A stretch of 64,000 nucleotides of DNA, taken from the NCBI RefSeq assembly GCF_019925205.1, contig NC_083561.1:23373217-23437216 (forward strand). The letters are read 5' to 3'. The DNA is from Metopolophium dirhodum. Lineage: Eukaryota; Arthropoda; Insecta; Hemiptera; Aphididae. This document shows positions 23,801 through 34,042 of the stretch, piece by piece (the first letter of the stretch is position 1; the number at the start of each line of letters is the position of its first letter). Position numbers and translations under genes: made by a program. The notes beneath the pieces were generated by a model. It did not search any database. It was not told the DNA's origin and worked only from the letters and a program-made list of their open reading frames with translations.

Positions 23801-25867
23801 AACGTTTTGGTCTATTTCAGGATATTAATAAGCGGATAGATTAAATTAATCATTAATTCTTCAGTATAACTAATCTCATCATAAATAGACAAAAATTTAC
23901 TTTCGTTACAGCTCAATACAATTTGGAATTAAAAAAAAAAGAATTCCAAGAAAACAAATTAATATTAATATATAATTTATTTAATCGCCTATTCATTACA
24001 AAATTTAAAATAAAATAAGTTAATTCTTTTTTGGGATATATTATAGGTATTACAATCTATTATTATTTCATTGGTAATACTTAATTTTGTACAGAGTATT
24101 TGCTAATCAAATATATATATTTTTATAAAAAAAAAAAAGAATAATATCATCAAGACAAAAACTATACTGTCTATTTCAGGATATTAATAAGCGGATAGAT
24201 TAAATTAATCATTAATTCTTCAGTATAACTAATCTCATCATAAATAGACAAAAATTGACTTCTGTCACACCTAAATAATATTTGGAATCAATAAGTAATT
24301 CCTAGAAAATATATTAAAAGATCTCAAAAAACATTTGTTTATGATAAAATAAAATAAAACTGTGTTAAGATATTATTTATAGATCTGGAATCAAGTGCAT
24401 ATCAGAACGTTAGAGGTGAAAAATAGTAAATATCGTCATTTATTATTCAGTTAAACGTCTCATCATGTTATGTGCATTTTTGTATAAATATAAATTTGAA
24501 TATTCGCAGACAGAATATCAGAACGTTAGAGGTGAAAAATAGTAAACAATATCTTCATTAATATTCGGATACAAGTCTCATCACAAATCTTCAGTCATTA
24601 AATCAAAGGTACATACAATTACTGTTGAATATTCCAAACAATTAATTTAATTTAAATAATAAAAATTAAAATACCTACATAGTCTATTTCAGGATATTAA
24701 TAAGCGGATATATTAAACTAATCATTAGTTCTTCATACTAACAAATCTCATCATAAATAGGCAGAAATCAACTTTAGTTGCAACTCATTAATATTTGGAA
24801 TTAAAAACTAATTCCTAGAAAACAGTGCCAATGGTCTTAAATTACAATTTGTTAATGAAAAAATATAAATTGTATGGAATCATTAAAATAAATATTACAG
24901 AAATTCAAAACGTCTCATCATATAATGTACATTTTTGTATAAATATAAATTTGAATATTCGCAGACAGAATATCAGAACGTTAGAGGTGAAAATAATAAA
25001 TAATATCTTCATTAATATTCGGATACAAGTCTCATCATCAATACTCCAGTCATTAATACCAAAGGTACGTAGAAATACTAGGTATACCTATTGAAAATTC
25101 TTAGCAATTAATTTTTACAAATAAAAACCAAATATCTATATTGAGCACGGATCATAAATTTAGCAAATCAGAACGTTAGAGGTGAAAAATATTAAATATA
25201 TCTTCAAAAATATTCAGACTAAAGTGTCTCATCATAAATGCTAGTATTTATTTACTCTCAGTACTATGGCCCAAAAAGATATTTCGTAGGGTTGATAGTA
25301 TAATAAAGATAAGTACATCGAACATGGATTAAATAAAGCATATCAGAACGTTAGAGGTGAAATATAAATAATGAATATCGTCATTATATCGTCGTATTCA
25401 GTCATTCGTCTCATCATCAATGCTATTTAAATATGTATCGAAATGGAATATTTTCAACAAATTGATTGATTTACAGCGAGCAATCTGCGTACAGATGCTT
25501 GCATAACACATATTATTTAATATTTAGCACAAATTTCATACCTTGGTGTTGGCGGCCGGGCGACCTAACTCATACTTCCTCTTCTTGCGAAGGGGCTTGC
25601 GCTTGCCTCCGGTCTTCCTGCGTTTGTGCCATGTATCACGGGATATACCTTAAACGAAAAACGTTGACGTTATTAGGGTGCACGAGTACCTACTACACAA
25701 CTACAAGTAACGTTGGATAAATTAAATTATGTGCATAAGACGCCGGTGACCCGATCAAAACGAGAAAAAACGGCTGCTACCGACGCGACATTAATCGAAT
25801 AAGAGTAGTCCAAAAGTGTAGATCAAATATTTAAGGGGATGTAAACGGATAAAAATTACTTACCCAT
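20871..25867 (-). CDS. RpS8: 40S ribosomal protein S8 (eS8)
   Basis: Component of the small ribosomal subunit. Six exons: 25864-25867 (ATG+G), 25542-25648, 23470-23569, 23223-23398, 21879-22008 and 20871-20980. They total 627 nt and encode 208 residues, the usual length for animal eS8. The protein starts MGISRDTWHKRRKTGGKRKP, contains RRVHIVRTRGGNKKYRALRL, RQWYEGHYALPIGRRK and QRFAKVEASIDEQF, and ends in a lysine-rich tail (KIKAKKGK). All splice sites are GT/AG and phases agree. The first exon carries only the ATG plus one base, typical for ribosomal protein genes. Introns 2, 4 and 5 host box C/D snoRNA candidates; introns 1 (215 bp) and 3 (71 bp) show none. It is tail-to-tail with the serpin-like gene and head-to-head with RpS27. 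Confidence 0.97.
21440..21518 (-). ncRNA. Box C/D snoRNA candidate F1 (RpS8 intron 5)
   Basis: A perfect terminal stem GCAATACT/AGTATTGC encloses a C-like box ATGATGT (one deviation from consensus) and D box CTGA. An internal segment AATCTCGTTAAT is complementary to the conserved 28S rRNA stretch AUUAACGAGAUU (recalled from general knowledge), suggesting a D'-type guide. Single copy. Confidence 0.6.
21595..21688 (-). ncRNA. Box C/D snoRNA candidate E2 (RpS8 intron 5)
   Basis: C box ATGATGA (21671-21677), D box CTGA (21608-21611) and terminal stem ACATAAAT/ATTTATGT. The guide CATAGTTACC before box D is complementary to the conserved 28S segment GUAACUAUG. It shares the guide with E1, but the rest is diverged. 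Confidence 0.65.
21713..21832 (-). ncRNA. Box C/D snoRNA candidate E1 (RpS8 intron 5)
   Basis: C box ATGATGA (21818-21824), D box CTGA (21720-21723) and terminal stem AACGC/GCGTT. The guide GTCATAGTTAC next to box D is complementary to 28S GUAACUAUGAC, part of the conserved AGUAACUAUGACUCUCUU. The five-nucleotide rule predicts methylation of the second A of GUAAC. Confidence 0.7.
22165..22240 (-). ncRNA. Box C/D snoRNA candidate A1 (RpS8 intron 4)
   Basis: C box ATGATGA (22229-22235), an inner CTGA that may be D', and D box CTGA (22170-22173). Conserved possible guides are TTTCGGTTC (before D') and TATTCCGCAGCGCT (before D). I could not assign an rRNA target with confidence. Confidence 0.75.
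22351..22423 (-). ncRNA. Box C/D snoRNA candidate B1 (RpS8 intron 4)
   Basis: Terminal stem CTGCT/AGCAG, C box ATGATGA (22410-22416), inner CTGA, C'-like TTGATGA and D box CTGA (22358-22361). The guide CGTGTATTAG before D is complementary to GCUAAUACA(C/U)G, matching the conserved 18S segment AGCUAAUACAUG with one G-U pair. By the five-nucleotide rule the target is the U of CUAAU. Confidence 0.78.
22441..22514 (-). ncRNA. Box C/D snoRNA candidate A2
   Basis: Second A copy: C box at 22504-22510 and D box at 22444-22447, with both putative guides unchanged from A1. Spacer bases around D' differ. Confidence 0.75.
22636..22708 (-). ncRNA. Box C/D snoRNA candidate B2
   Basis: Second B copy. Boxes, stem and both guides are the same as B1; the C box is at 22695-22701. 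Confidence 0.78.
22726..22797 (-). ncRNA. Box C/D snoRNA candidate A3
   Basis: Third A copy, C box at 22787-22793, guides conserved. Confidence 0.75.
22881..22953 (-). ncRNA. Box C/D snoRNA candidate B3
   Basis: Third B copy, C box at 22940-22946. The D guide has one change (GTTCTAG in place of GTATTAG). Confidence 0.75.
22971..23043 (-). ncRNA. Box C/D snoRNA candidate A4
   Basis: Fourth, more diverged A copy, C box at 23034-23040. The core ATTCCGCAGCGCT guide is kept while bases next to it changed, which marks it as the selected part. Confidence 0.7.
23083..23157 (-). ncRNA. Box C/D snoRNA candidate B4
   Basis: Fourth, most diverged B copy, C box at 23146-23152. The D guide reads CCGTGTACTAT, weakening the 18S match, so this copy may be losing function or shifting target. 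Confidence 0.6.
23673..23748 (-). ncRNA. Box C/D snoRNA candidate C1 (RpS8 intron 2)
   Basis: Terminal stem CTATTT/AAATAG, C box ATGATGA (23736-23742) and D box CTGA (23679-23682). The guide TCCGCTTATTAATAT before D is complementary to AUAUUAAUAAGCGGA, the conserved 5' end of 28S (compare GCAUAUUAAUAAGCGGAGGA). This is the most diverged C copy in its 5' half. Confidence 0.75.
23812..23888 (-). ncRNA. Box C/D snoRNA candidate C2
   Basis: C copy with C box at 23876-23882, an inner CTGA (possible D') and the same 28S 5'-end guide. Nearly identical to C3. Confidence 0.78.
24171..24247 (-). ncRNA. Box C/D snoRNA candidate C3
   Basis: C copy with C box at 24235-24241; same stem, inner CTGA and 28S guide as C2. 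Confidence 0.78.
24397..24473 (-). ncRNA. Box C/D snoRNA candidate D1 (RpS8 intron 2)
   Basis: C box ATGATGA (24460-24466) and D box CTGA (24402-24405). The guide TTTCACCTCTAACGTT before D is complementary to ACGUUAGAGGUGAAA, a conserved insect 18S segment. The five-nucleotide rule predicts methylation of the first U of GUUAGAGG. Confidence 0.8.
24513..24590 (-). ncRNA. Box C/D snoRNA candidate D2
   Basis: D copy with C box GTGATGA (24578-24584), still within the RUGAUGA consensus, and an unchanged 18S guide. Confidence 0.75.
24683..24760 (-). ncRNA. Box C/D snoRNA candidate C4
   Basis: C copy lying between D2 and D3; C box 24748-24754, 28S guide kept. The inner CTGA has become ATGA, so a D' guide may be lost. 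Confidence 0.72.
24966..25046 (-). ncRNA. Box C/D snoRNA candidate D3
   Basis: D copy, C box 25032-25038, 18S guide kept. Its flanks (AATTTGAATATTCGCAGAC) also match those of D2, so the duplication included flanking intron. Confidence 0.75.
25161..25244 (-). ncRNA. Box C/D snoRNA candidate D4
   Basis: D copy with terminal stem TAGCA/TGCTA, C box 25229-25235, 18S guide kept. Confidence 0.75.
25338..25424 (-). ncRNA. Box C/D snoRNA candidate D5
   Basis: D copy nearest the 5' end of the host transcript. Stem AGCAT/ATGCT, C box 25411-25417, 18S guide kept. The middle region differs from the other copies. Confidence 0.75.
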
Positions 25868-25912
25868 CTTGTGTCTCTGACGTTAGTGTAACAGGACGGG
25901 AAAAACGAAAAG
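25868..25912 (-). promoter_or_regulatory. RpS8 5' UTR with TOP-like start
   Basis: Upstream of the ATG the minus strand reads CTTTTCGTTTTTCCCG, a pyrimidine tract beginning with C near 25912. This resembles a 5' terminal oligopyrimidine transcription start of ribosomal protein mRNAs. The exact start is inferred. Confidence 0.55.
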
Positions 25913-26647
25913 AATGGCTTGGTCGACTTACAGAATGTAAACAAACTGCACGACGACTGAAGGGAATACAGACATACAGGTTATGTCTGACCACGGTATA
26001 AGTGGGAGGGGCGAAATGTTTAACCGAGCGTTACCATTATGGTTTTTGTCAATGAATTCAGGAAACGTTCTTTGGTAAAATTGAAAATGTGCAATTAACA
26101 GCGTCGATGACCGTAGTATAATATTTTTAAATTCACAAAATAACATGAAATTCCAAACTTTTATATTTTAAAAATATTTTATCCCACGAAAATCTAACGA
26201 AATCGGTAACTCGCCGATGTTTGAGGTTAAAAGACACGACGGTCATGTGAAATTGCCGAAAACGTTACGTACTTCACGTACGGGATTCTGGAAACGGAAT
26301 TAACCATAAGTAGTATATACATATCTATGGAAAACATGACACGGTGTGTACCATAATATGCTGATATGCCATATTATACTATATAGATATAATTTATTAG
26401 TATTGTAACAATACTACGATAGCCCAATAATTATTATTATTTTCTTATTATTAATTGTGCTAATACAAATAATAACCAAGTGCAGCTTATGCACGTTGAC
26501 GGTAACCAATTTTCTTTGCACGTTGTATAGAAATTACTAATTGACAATTGTCAGTTGTCACTGTCCATCCCGTTCCTTAGTCGTGAATGATTTTGGAAAG
26601 TTTAGCGATTCTTGACTAGCGTACAGATATATATGTATTGATTTAAA
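25913..26647. promoter_or_regulatory. Divergent RpS8 / RpS27 intergenic region
   Basis: About 0.7 kb between two divergent ribosomal protein genes. Near 26568-26578 CCCGTTCCTT could be the TOP start of RpS27. No other named motif is evident. Confidence 0.4.
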
Positions 26648-29598
26648 ATGCCTGTAAGTACCTATATTGAAATAAAATTGTTCAAGCCATTTTAAACTAA
26701 TTGTATTTTGTGTATATATTTTACGTTGTTTATTAGCAGTTAATCCACAATCGACTTATTAATATTATGTTCTATTAATATTGAAATATTGTTAAAATGG
26801 AAACAGATTGAACTATTGGACAATAATACTTTTTGTTCCATTCGGTTTGAGTTTAACAGTTAAGAACACCATGATATTGAATTCCTACAGTACCTATTAA
26901 CAGTTACTCGACAGTTAAAATATAGTATAAAGTATAAATCTTATTTCTAATGCTAAAAATTTGCTCAAATTTATTCACAATACACACTACAGTTTGTTGT
27001 GTCACCATTTATTAGTGAATCATAGATAGTGTCAACACTTGGGTAGTTGTATCAATATTTTTCCTTTCTTTTTAAATCAATAATCAAATGTCCTTGCTAG
27101 GGCTGGTTTCTATACGATAATTTGATAACCTAACATAGGTATCATAGGCGGACTTCATTGGCTGGGTATGCAATAAAAAAAAAAATGGGCCTTTTCGTCT
27201 GAAAAAGAAAATGTGGAGTAATGAAACACAATTTATATTAAAATGTATCAGTTTTTTTAGTAAATATTGATTAAAAAAATTATATAATATATTTATTAGC
27301 TATAATGTTTGAGACATTGTTTTATCAGTATAAGGATTTTAAACTAATTTAACTTGTCTGTAACTTATTCAATATCTATTTCCTAGTCATTTTTTTGAAA
27401 ATATAATTACAAGTTTATTAATGAAAAACATACCTTTTAATGGTATATATATATAAATGAGCCTAACTTATTCGGAATATGTGGAATAATATCCTGTATA
27501 CCCTGTTTATACTTCTATGATAGATTTGTATACAAATCAATAATTTATTTAATTACTAAGCAATTACAACATTACCGATGCTAGGTTGATCCTATTCTGA
27601 TTCAGTGTATCTACTTTTTAAAGAATCATAAATTTACATTCTATGATTATTTTTCATGTAGAAAGATTGTAATAAAATTTATTTATTTAGTTAGCTAAAA
27701 GTATTCTTCATCCATCTGCTGTAGAAGACTTACGTAGCCACAAATTGAAGCGGCTTGTACCTCGTCCAAATTCATATTTTATGGATATCAAGTGTCCAGG
27801 TAATAAGATTTAATTTAATTTATGTTTTACTTAAATGACATTTCTTATGTATTTTTATAATTATATTTCTAGGTTGCTACAAGATTAAAACCGTTTTTAG
27901 TCATGTTCAAGATAGAGTGAGATGTGACGGTTGTCTAATAGTACTTTGCAGACCAACTGGAGGCAAAGGAAAATTGTCCGATGGTAATTAGTTATATTAT
28001 TTAATTTCATCATGTATGCAATTAAAAAAAAAATGTTTAATCTGTTGGTTTGTACTATTATTTTTGCACTGTGTCTAGATGTCAGACCATGGTAGATAAG
28101 ATAATGCATGCTTAACCATCGTTTGTAAAATAAGGTACGCTCAGACCCGTGTCAACACTTCCATAAACTAATTAACAGAATATAATTACGTACTATATTG
28201 GCTTGTACTATATTATATGTCTTAGATAATTTTACACTAGTATAGTGTACTATATATTTGATTTTGTGATATCAACTTGTTACTATATAATAAAAAAATT
28301 TAAAAAAAATACTATTTCACTAGGTACATAAAAAATTGTGCGTATGTACCACAACTTTTGATGTTAAAAATGTTAAACAAATATTTTTTTCAAAAAAACT
28401 ACAGGATTCTGTATTACATTTTCATCCTTTTTAGTCTATAAAAACAATTATTACCAACAAAATATACAAAAAAAACTAAAAATTCAAAAACGTAATTTTG
28501 ATTAAAATTTATAGCATTTAAGTAACAGTAAAATGTTTAATTTTCTACTTTTTTTTTACTTGCATGATAGAAATAAACTGAGAAAAAATTGTCACCTGTT
28601 TTACATTTGTATATCCAATTCCCTGCAGTTGCGTCAAGCAAAACAAATGTTATAGTTTTCAAACGTTTTTTGCAAAATTAATGCTAAAAATATTACTGTT
28701 GTCACAATATCAAATTTTAAAATATTCAACTACTTCACCGTGGGTTAGATGGTTATTTAAATGTGGTTTATAATGATAAGTGAAATTGTTTTACCTAAAC
28801 AATAGTATTTAATATGGTGAATAACAAGTAAATTCTGAATATGGACCACACAGAATACGGTGACGGTGTAATTGTACCTTATATTCTTTACAATGATTAT
28901 CAAATATGGCTTATTATAAAATAATTTATAAAATAACCTATGGTAAAAAGCCATATAAATGTTTTTCAAGATTGTTTTTCTCTGCAAACAGATTAAAAAT
29001 GTAATGCATTGTTTAAAAAAAAAAAAAAAGAATTATTAAATATATAATATGATCTAAGACTATATAGTATATGTAAAATAATAATTTGTGTATTTAAGTT
29101 GTTGACATTGGTCAGGCGTTACCTTTTTTTACAAACCATGGTCATGCGTATATTATTTTATCTATTATGGTCGGACGTTGAGACACAGTGTTACTTTTAA
29201 GAGAATAATGTTTGTTTTCTCTTTGATAGGTACTTAAAATTTGTATGGGTTTCATCTGTGTTTGTATATTTGATTTTTATGATATTTCAATTTTTTTGCA
29301 ATATGTGAGAATTTTTAAATTGTAATATTTTACATGCTCAGCTTTCAATAAACATTGAAATATTGTAACAATTCAATGTACAAACACTGATAGTATTCCT
29401 AATTTTTAACTTTAATATTAAAGCATGAAAGTATAAGAGTAATTCTGTTGATACACAAATTTGGTATGTTAGATTTGCATTGCCATAGAGAGAAAACAAA
29501 TAATGTGCTACAGCGCTGAGCCTCTTAAATATAAACTGTTGATTACTAATGAACCTTTATTTTATTTTTCAGGATGTTCATATCGAAAAAAACACTAA
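26648..29598 (+). CDS. RpS27: 40S ribosomal protein S27 (eS27)
   Basis: Small-subunit zinc-finger protein. Exons 26648-26653 (ATG CCT), 27691-27799, 27873-27983 and 29573-29598 total 252 nt and encode 83 residues. It starts MPLAKSILHPS, contains RLVPRPNSYFMDIKCPGCYK and ends GCSYRKKH. The zinc ligands are two CxxC pairs, CPGC and CDGC, about 15 residues apart, followed by VLCRPTGGK as in the family. It is one residue shorter than the human protein. The second intron is 73 bp; the others are 1.0 and 1.6 kb, and I saw no box C/D snoRNA in them. AATAAA at 29652 is a plausible polyadenylation signal. Confidence 0.97.
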
Positions 29599-29659
29599 CG
29601 AACTATTTGTTTTAAATTCAAAATTAATATTAAATTGATTGATATTTTCATAATAAAAA

Positions 29660-30750
29660 TTATATTTTATTAACATTATTTTGTGTATTTTTATTTTTTC
29701 AGTAACTGATTTTAATACAAAATCAGGCCTGGATGAACTGGCGAGATAGGTACCGAGAAAATCTTGGTAAGCCTAACTCTAAATCTGGGCCTGTAAAAAG
29801 ATACGTTAATAATAATAAATCGTATTATTATAATATAAATAATATTCATTATTAGTTGTGTACCTAATAAGGTACAATAAGTCTCTCATGATTAGTTATT
29901 ATAATATAATAATTTTTAGTAATATATTACTTATTTTTAATATTTTTTAATAATACATATTATTACATACTGCACTTTCTATTTAAAATACCTTCGAATA
30001 TTATTTCTTTTGTTATTAAAACCACTTTTACATAATCAACTACTAAACTACTTACAAGAATATAATATTGCTGTCGAGTGACAAAAAAGGTAGAGCGCAT
30101 ACAATAAGATAGCCATAAATAAGTTGCTCTGCTTTATACTAGGTATTAAGTGTATGTAAGTAGGTCAGTTTAATCTGGTAAATTTGAATTCAGTGATAAA
30201 TTATTCAAAAAAATTTTGAGTGTCGACTGTTTGTAATGATTTAAGAATTAAGATTATGTTATATTTATATTACTATTAGTTAATACTTATAAGATAATTA
30301 TTTATAGTAATTAAGTTAGTTGGACTAGATTTTGTGAAAAATTTTATTATATTATTTCATAAACTATAGGCTGCTATACCTTTAGGTCAATCCGTAAAAC
30401 GGTATGATTAGGTTCATTGTAAAAATAGCATACAATTAATCTAAATATTTTGAAAATAACATAGTATATAAAAAATGATAATTTAAGTACTTCAAGTTTA
30501 CGCTCAACAGATCACGTTAGTTTAAACATTAATTGAGTGAATCGACTTATAATGAAACTTGATGATGTGAAACATTATCTGTGTTTGTATGTGGATTTTT
30601 TTACAATAATTCAGTTTTTAAGTGGGTTATGCACATTTTTTATATATGCTTAACTTGCGTATAACAATCGTAAAAAACCCACATACTTACACAGATATTA
30701 TTCTTACAATCTTACCATCAAGTTTCATAATAGCTCGATATACTCTAATG
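29660..30750. other. Non-coding AT-rich stretch
   Basis: No credible gene. A short inverted pair (CAGGCCTGGATG near 29725, GGGCCTG near 29790) may be a transposon remnant. Confidence 0.5.
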
Positions 30751-30757
30751 TTCAAAA

Positions 30758-32367
30758 GGCGGGTAAGTGGATGTCACTCTGCTGTACAGTGGGTTACAAG
30801 TGGGTCAATGTATAATGGATTGTATTAAACTTGATTTCAATGATATAATATCATTGTATAAGAAAAACGATTCTGAGCGGAGACGGTTTGTCAGTCTGGA
30901 TATTTTATATTGTTATTATTTCTGTAAGTTAAATTAATATTTTTAAATTTGTCACAATTTTTGGATTCTTAGCGGAGCAAGTAAGTTGGTGGTTATATAA
31001 TGGCGTTTATTTTTTTTTTTTTATCCTGTATTCAAAATTTCAACCAGGAGTGTTTTAATTTGAACATACAGCACCTTATCTTTTAGCAAATTGGATTAAG
31101 ATAGTACTTTGGACGGGTCATTTTTCGATTTTTTCAATAGTTATTTAATAATTAAAAATAGTTATTTTCCACGGGAAAAACTACCGACAAATTACGAAAA
31201 ACCACTAAAAATGGGATTTTAATTTTTAACGTTTTGTTTATCACCACAGCGACGAATAATAAAATAATAATATAATATTAATTCAACTTACAGCCTATAA
31301 TAAATAATAACAATATAAAGAATCCAGACTGACAAACCGTCTCCGCTCAGAATCGTTTTCCTTATACAAATTCAGTGTTGGGGAACTTACTTATTTTTGG
31401 TAATTAAATTACATTACTAATTTCTTATCAAAATTGTGACTAAATCATTTTGAAGTTACTTTTTTTTATTTGGTTAAGTTACATTACTTTTGTGTTTAAA
31501 AAGTAACTCAATTACAATAGAAGTTAGATATTTTTTTTTCAAAAATATCACGAGCTTAATAATCATGTTGTCAATACAACAATACATAAACTAAATAGGT
31601 AATGGCAATCAACAATATGAAATTATTAACAGATACTCATTTTGCTACATTATTATTATTATAATTTTTCTTTTATTGAACTTAAGCCCGGCAAGTGGCA
31701 ACTATGGTCATTAGCTGTTGTAGGGGATTATGAACTGTGGTTAGTGTGGTAATAGGTGTTGTTACGGTTGTTACGATAGGTATGTGTAGCTTGGTTTTTA
31801 CTACTACGGATCTGGGTGGTTACCCATCCGGGAACTGGTCGCAGCGAAGTCACACTTTTATTATAATTATCGATGATAGTTCCAACTTCCAACAATGCTG
31901 TATGTGCAGACGCCGACGCCGAGATGAGACGTCCGCGACGGTACAACACAGAGTAAAGATAATAATTCCATTCTAAAAGTATAACACTTTATAGTCCAAT
32001 AGGCAATAGCTATAAAAAAAAATATTACAGTTCAGACAACTTTACCTATAAATTATAATACTTATAAGTTATATCATATATTTTAATATTTACACACAAT
32101 ATTATCAATACCTACGTTCTAAAAATGTATTAAACCAAAAAAGTAACTTAAATTACATAAAAATTACTTACAATAATATGTAATTAAATTACCATCAAAT
32201 TTCTTAAAAAGTAATTTCGTTACAGTAACTTGTAACTTACCTAAGATAAGTTACTACCCAACACTGTATACAATGATATTATATCATTGAATTCAAGTTT
32301 AATACAACCATTATACATTGACCCACTTGTAGGTTACTGTACAGCAGAACGACATCCACTTACCCGC
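30758..32367. mobile_element. Inverted aphid-type repeat, interrupted by a nested MITE
   Basis: The left arm reads GCGGGTAAGTGGATGTCACT, then TGATATAATATCATTGTATA, then CGATTCTGAGCGGAGACGG. The right arm is its reverse complement, ending CATCCACTTACCCGC. Arms match over about 150 bp. Further inverted homology pairs 31005-31260 with 32395-32632 (GCGTTT, GATTAAGATAGTACTT-like and CCGACAAATTACGAAAA-like segments), so two oppositely oriented copies adjoin. Same family as 2940-4188. Confidence 0.7.
31373..32266. mobile_element. Nested hAT-like MITE (CAGTGTTGGG ends), 894 bp
   Basis: Ends are CAGTGTTGGGGAACTTACTT and the reverse complement of AAGTTACTACCCAACACTG, with inner pairing of GTAATTAAATTAC-like segments. 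It splits the surrounding repeat within CTTATACAATGATATT. TATACAA appears on both sides, so the uninterrupted copy at 30830-30870 serves as the empty site. A short piece of the same family is at 60460-60530. The middle (31690-31960) is GC-richer; overlapping open frames there on both strands are not convincing as genes. Confidence 0.78.
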
Positions 32368-33020
32368 TTTTTTATTATTCGTTTCTATGATGCTATACAA
32401 AGCATTATAAATTAAAATCCCGTTTTTAGCGGTTTTTTTTTTGTAATTTGTCGGTGGTTATCCCGTGGCATTAAATAACTATTGAGAAAATCGAAAAATG
32501 ACCTTTCTGAAGTACCTACCACCTTGATCCAATTTGCTGAAAGATAAGATACTATATGTTGAAATCGAAGCACTCCTTCTGGTAGACATTTTGGATGCAG
32601 GTAAAAAAAACAAACGCCACTGTAAAACAATTAGCTACCTAGCTCAGAATCTGACAAACGTGATATGCTGAACCTAATTTTGCTGTTACGCTCTTGTAAG
32701 ACGAAGACAACAAATGGCCGTGTAGCGTCCTCTAAATAGTTAATAAAGAATATTTCAAAATCGTACAATTAATATAATTCGAATAATAAGAAAATATTCA
32801 ATATTGTTAAAGGATAAATTGTTATTACATACGTTTAAGCATCCAATGTCTTGAAAATGGCTAGTAAAAAGCTTCACTAAACTTTTTTTTTTTTAACTAA
32901 AAATCGGGAGGAAAAAAAACAGTGTATAACCAATTGCTCTGAGCAGAATCTAAAAAGTGGTCTTATAGGGGTTAGGACTGGAATAAATTGGAAATTTCGA
33001 TGAGTCCGAAATCACTCAAT

Positions 33021-33060
33021 CAGTGCCACAACTAGGTTTTGTGGGGCCCTGATGCGAAAT
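33021..33060. mobile_element. hAT-like terminal fragment
   Basis: CAGTGCCACAACTAGG followed by GGGGCCCTGATGCG resembles a hAT terminus. It is related to the CAGTGGCGCAACTA end at 54058. No partner end was found. Confidence 0.4.
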
Positions 33061-33538
33061 ATTTATTATATAAATATTTTATAAGTAATAACAATGGTTA
33101 TGATTTATTAACATAATTTCAAATTAACTCTGTGAATACCTAATTTATCCAAAAGGTATTATTTGTTGACTATAATTAACAAAAAATCAAATAAATAAAT
33201 ATAAGTCTTGTAAATATATTATAACTTATAAGTGTAACATAAGTCGTAAATGTATCCATATATAATACACTATATATTATATTCTGTATTCTGCAACACA
33301 GTTATTGTTAAATTATAATTTAAATCTATAATCTATTAGAATGTTAGTTTAATAATTAATATAATACTTACTAGAAAAAATACTTTTTAAGAGTATTCAA
33401 ATACAGATACCTGTTTTGAAAAGTATGTGAAATACGCGTATTCAAGTGATTAAAAAGTATTTGAATACTTTTGCTCAAGTAGGTACTTAATGAGAATTTA
33501 TCATAGCTGATCTCAGTTCCAAAAATTGAACTTTAGAT

Positions 33539-33740
33539 TTAGAGATTTTTTAAAAATACTTGAAATCCTAACTTCGACAATATTAGTCTTATCGACTTGA
33601 ACTCTTTAAGATACAACGCAGTCAAGCCTTTTAAATTGTTTGATATGCTTTTCAAATTCGTATTAAATCGAAAACGTAAATCATTCAACATTGGTCGTAT
33701 CAACTTAAAGTCTTCAAGATTCAACGCAGACAAGCCTTGA
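33539..33740. repeat. Two-unit diverged tandem repeat just left of the satellite
   Basis: Two units of about 118 bp share AACGCAG(T/A)CAAGCCTT and the preceding CTT(T/C)AAGAT. Open on the minus strand by chance; the peptide is just the repeat read twice. Confidence 0.5.
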
Positions 33741-34042
33741 AATCAAATTTATATTCTCAAAAAAGTATCGACATTAAGATTGACAAAAGAAAATTTCCCG
33801 CAAAATTAATTTTTGAATAAATTAAATTTTGAACTACTTTTTGAATTTATCATGTATTAAAAACTAAAAAACCCAACCAACTGTACCAAAAGTCCCTACT
33901 AATTATACGAATGGCGATACCAATATAAAAATTTATTTATGTAGGTATTCCATGAAAAATATCTATTTCCATATTCAAATATTGAATAATTCGAAAAAAC
34001 TTCAAAATCAATATTTAATATTCAATATTCATAAAGGCAGCC

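Noticed and set aside
24825..25094. 89-residue open frame
   Set aside because: It overlaps snoRNA candidate D3 and intron sequence of RpS8 on the opposite strand; composition is that of an AT-rich intron.
31728..31976. Two overlapping open frames on opposite strands
   Set aside because: Both lie in the GC-richer middle of the nested MITE. Neither shows a recognisable domain or splice context, and they mirror each other.
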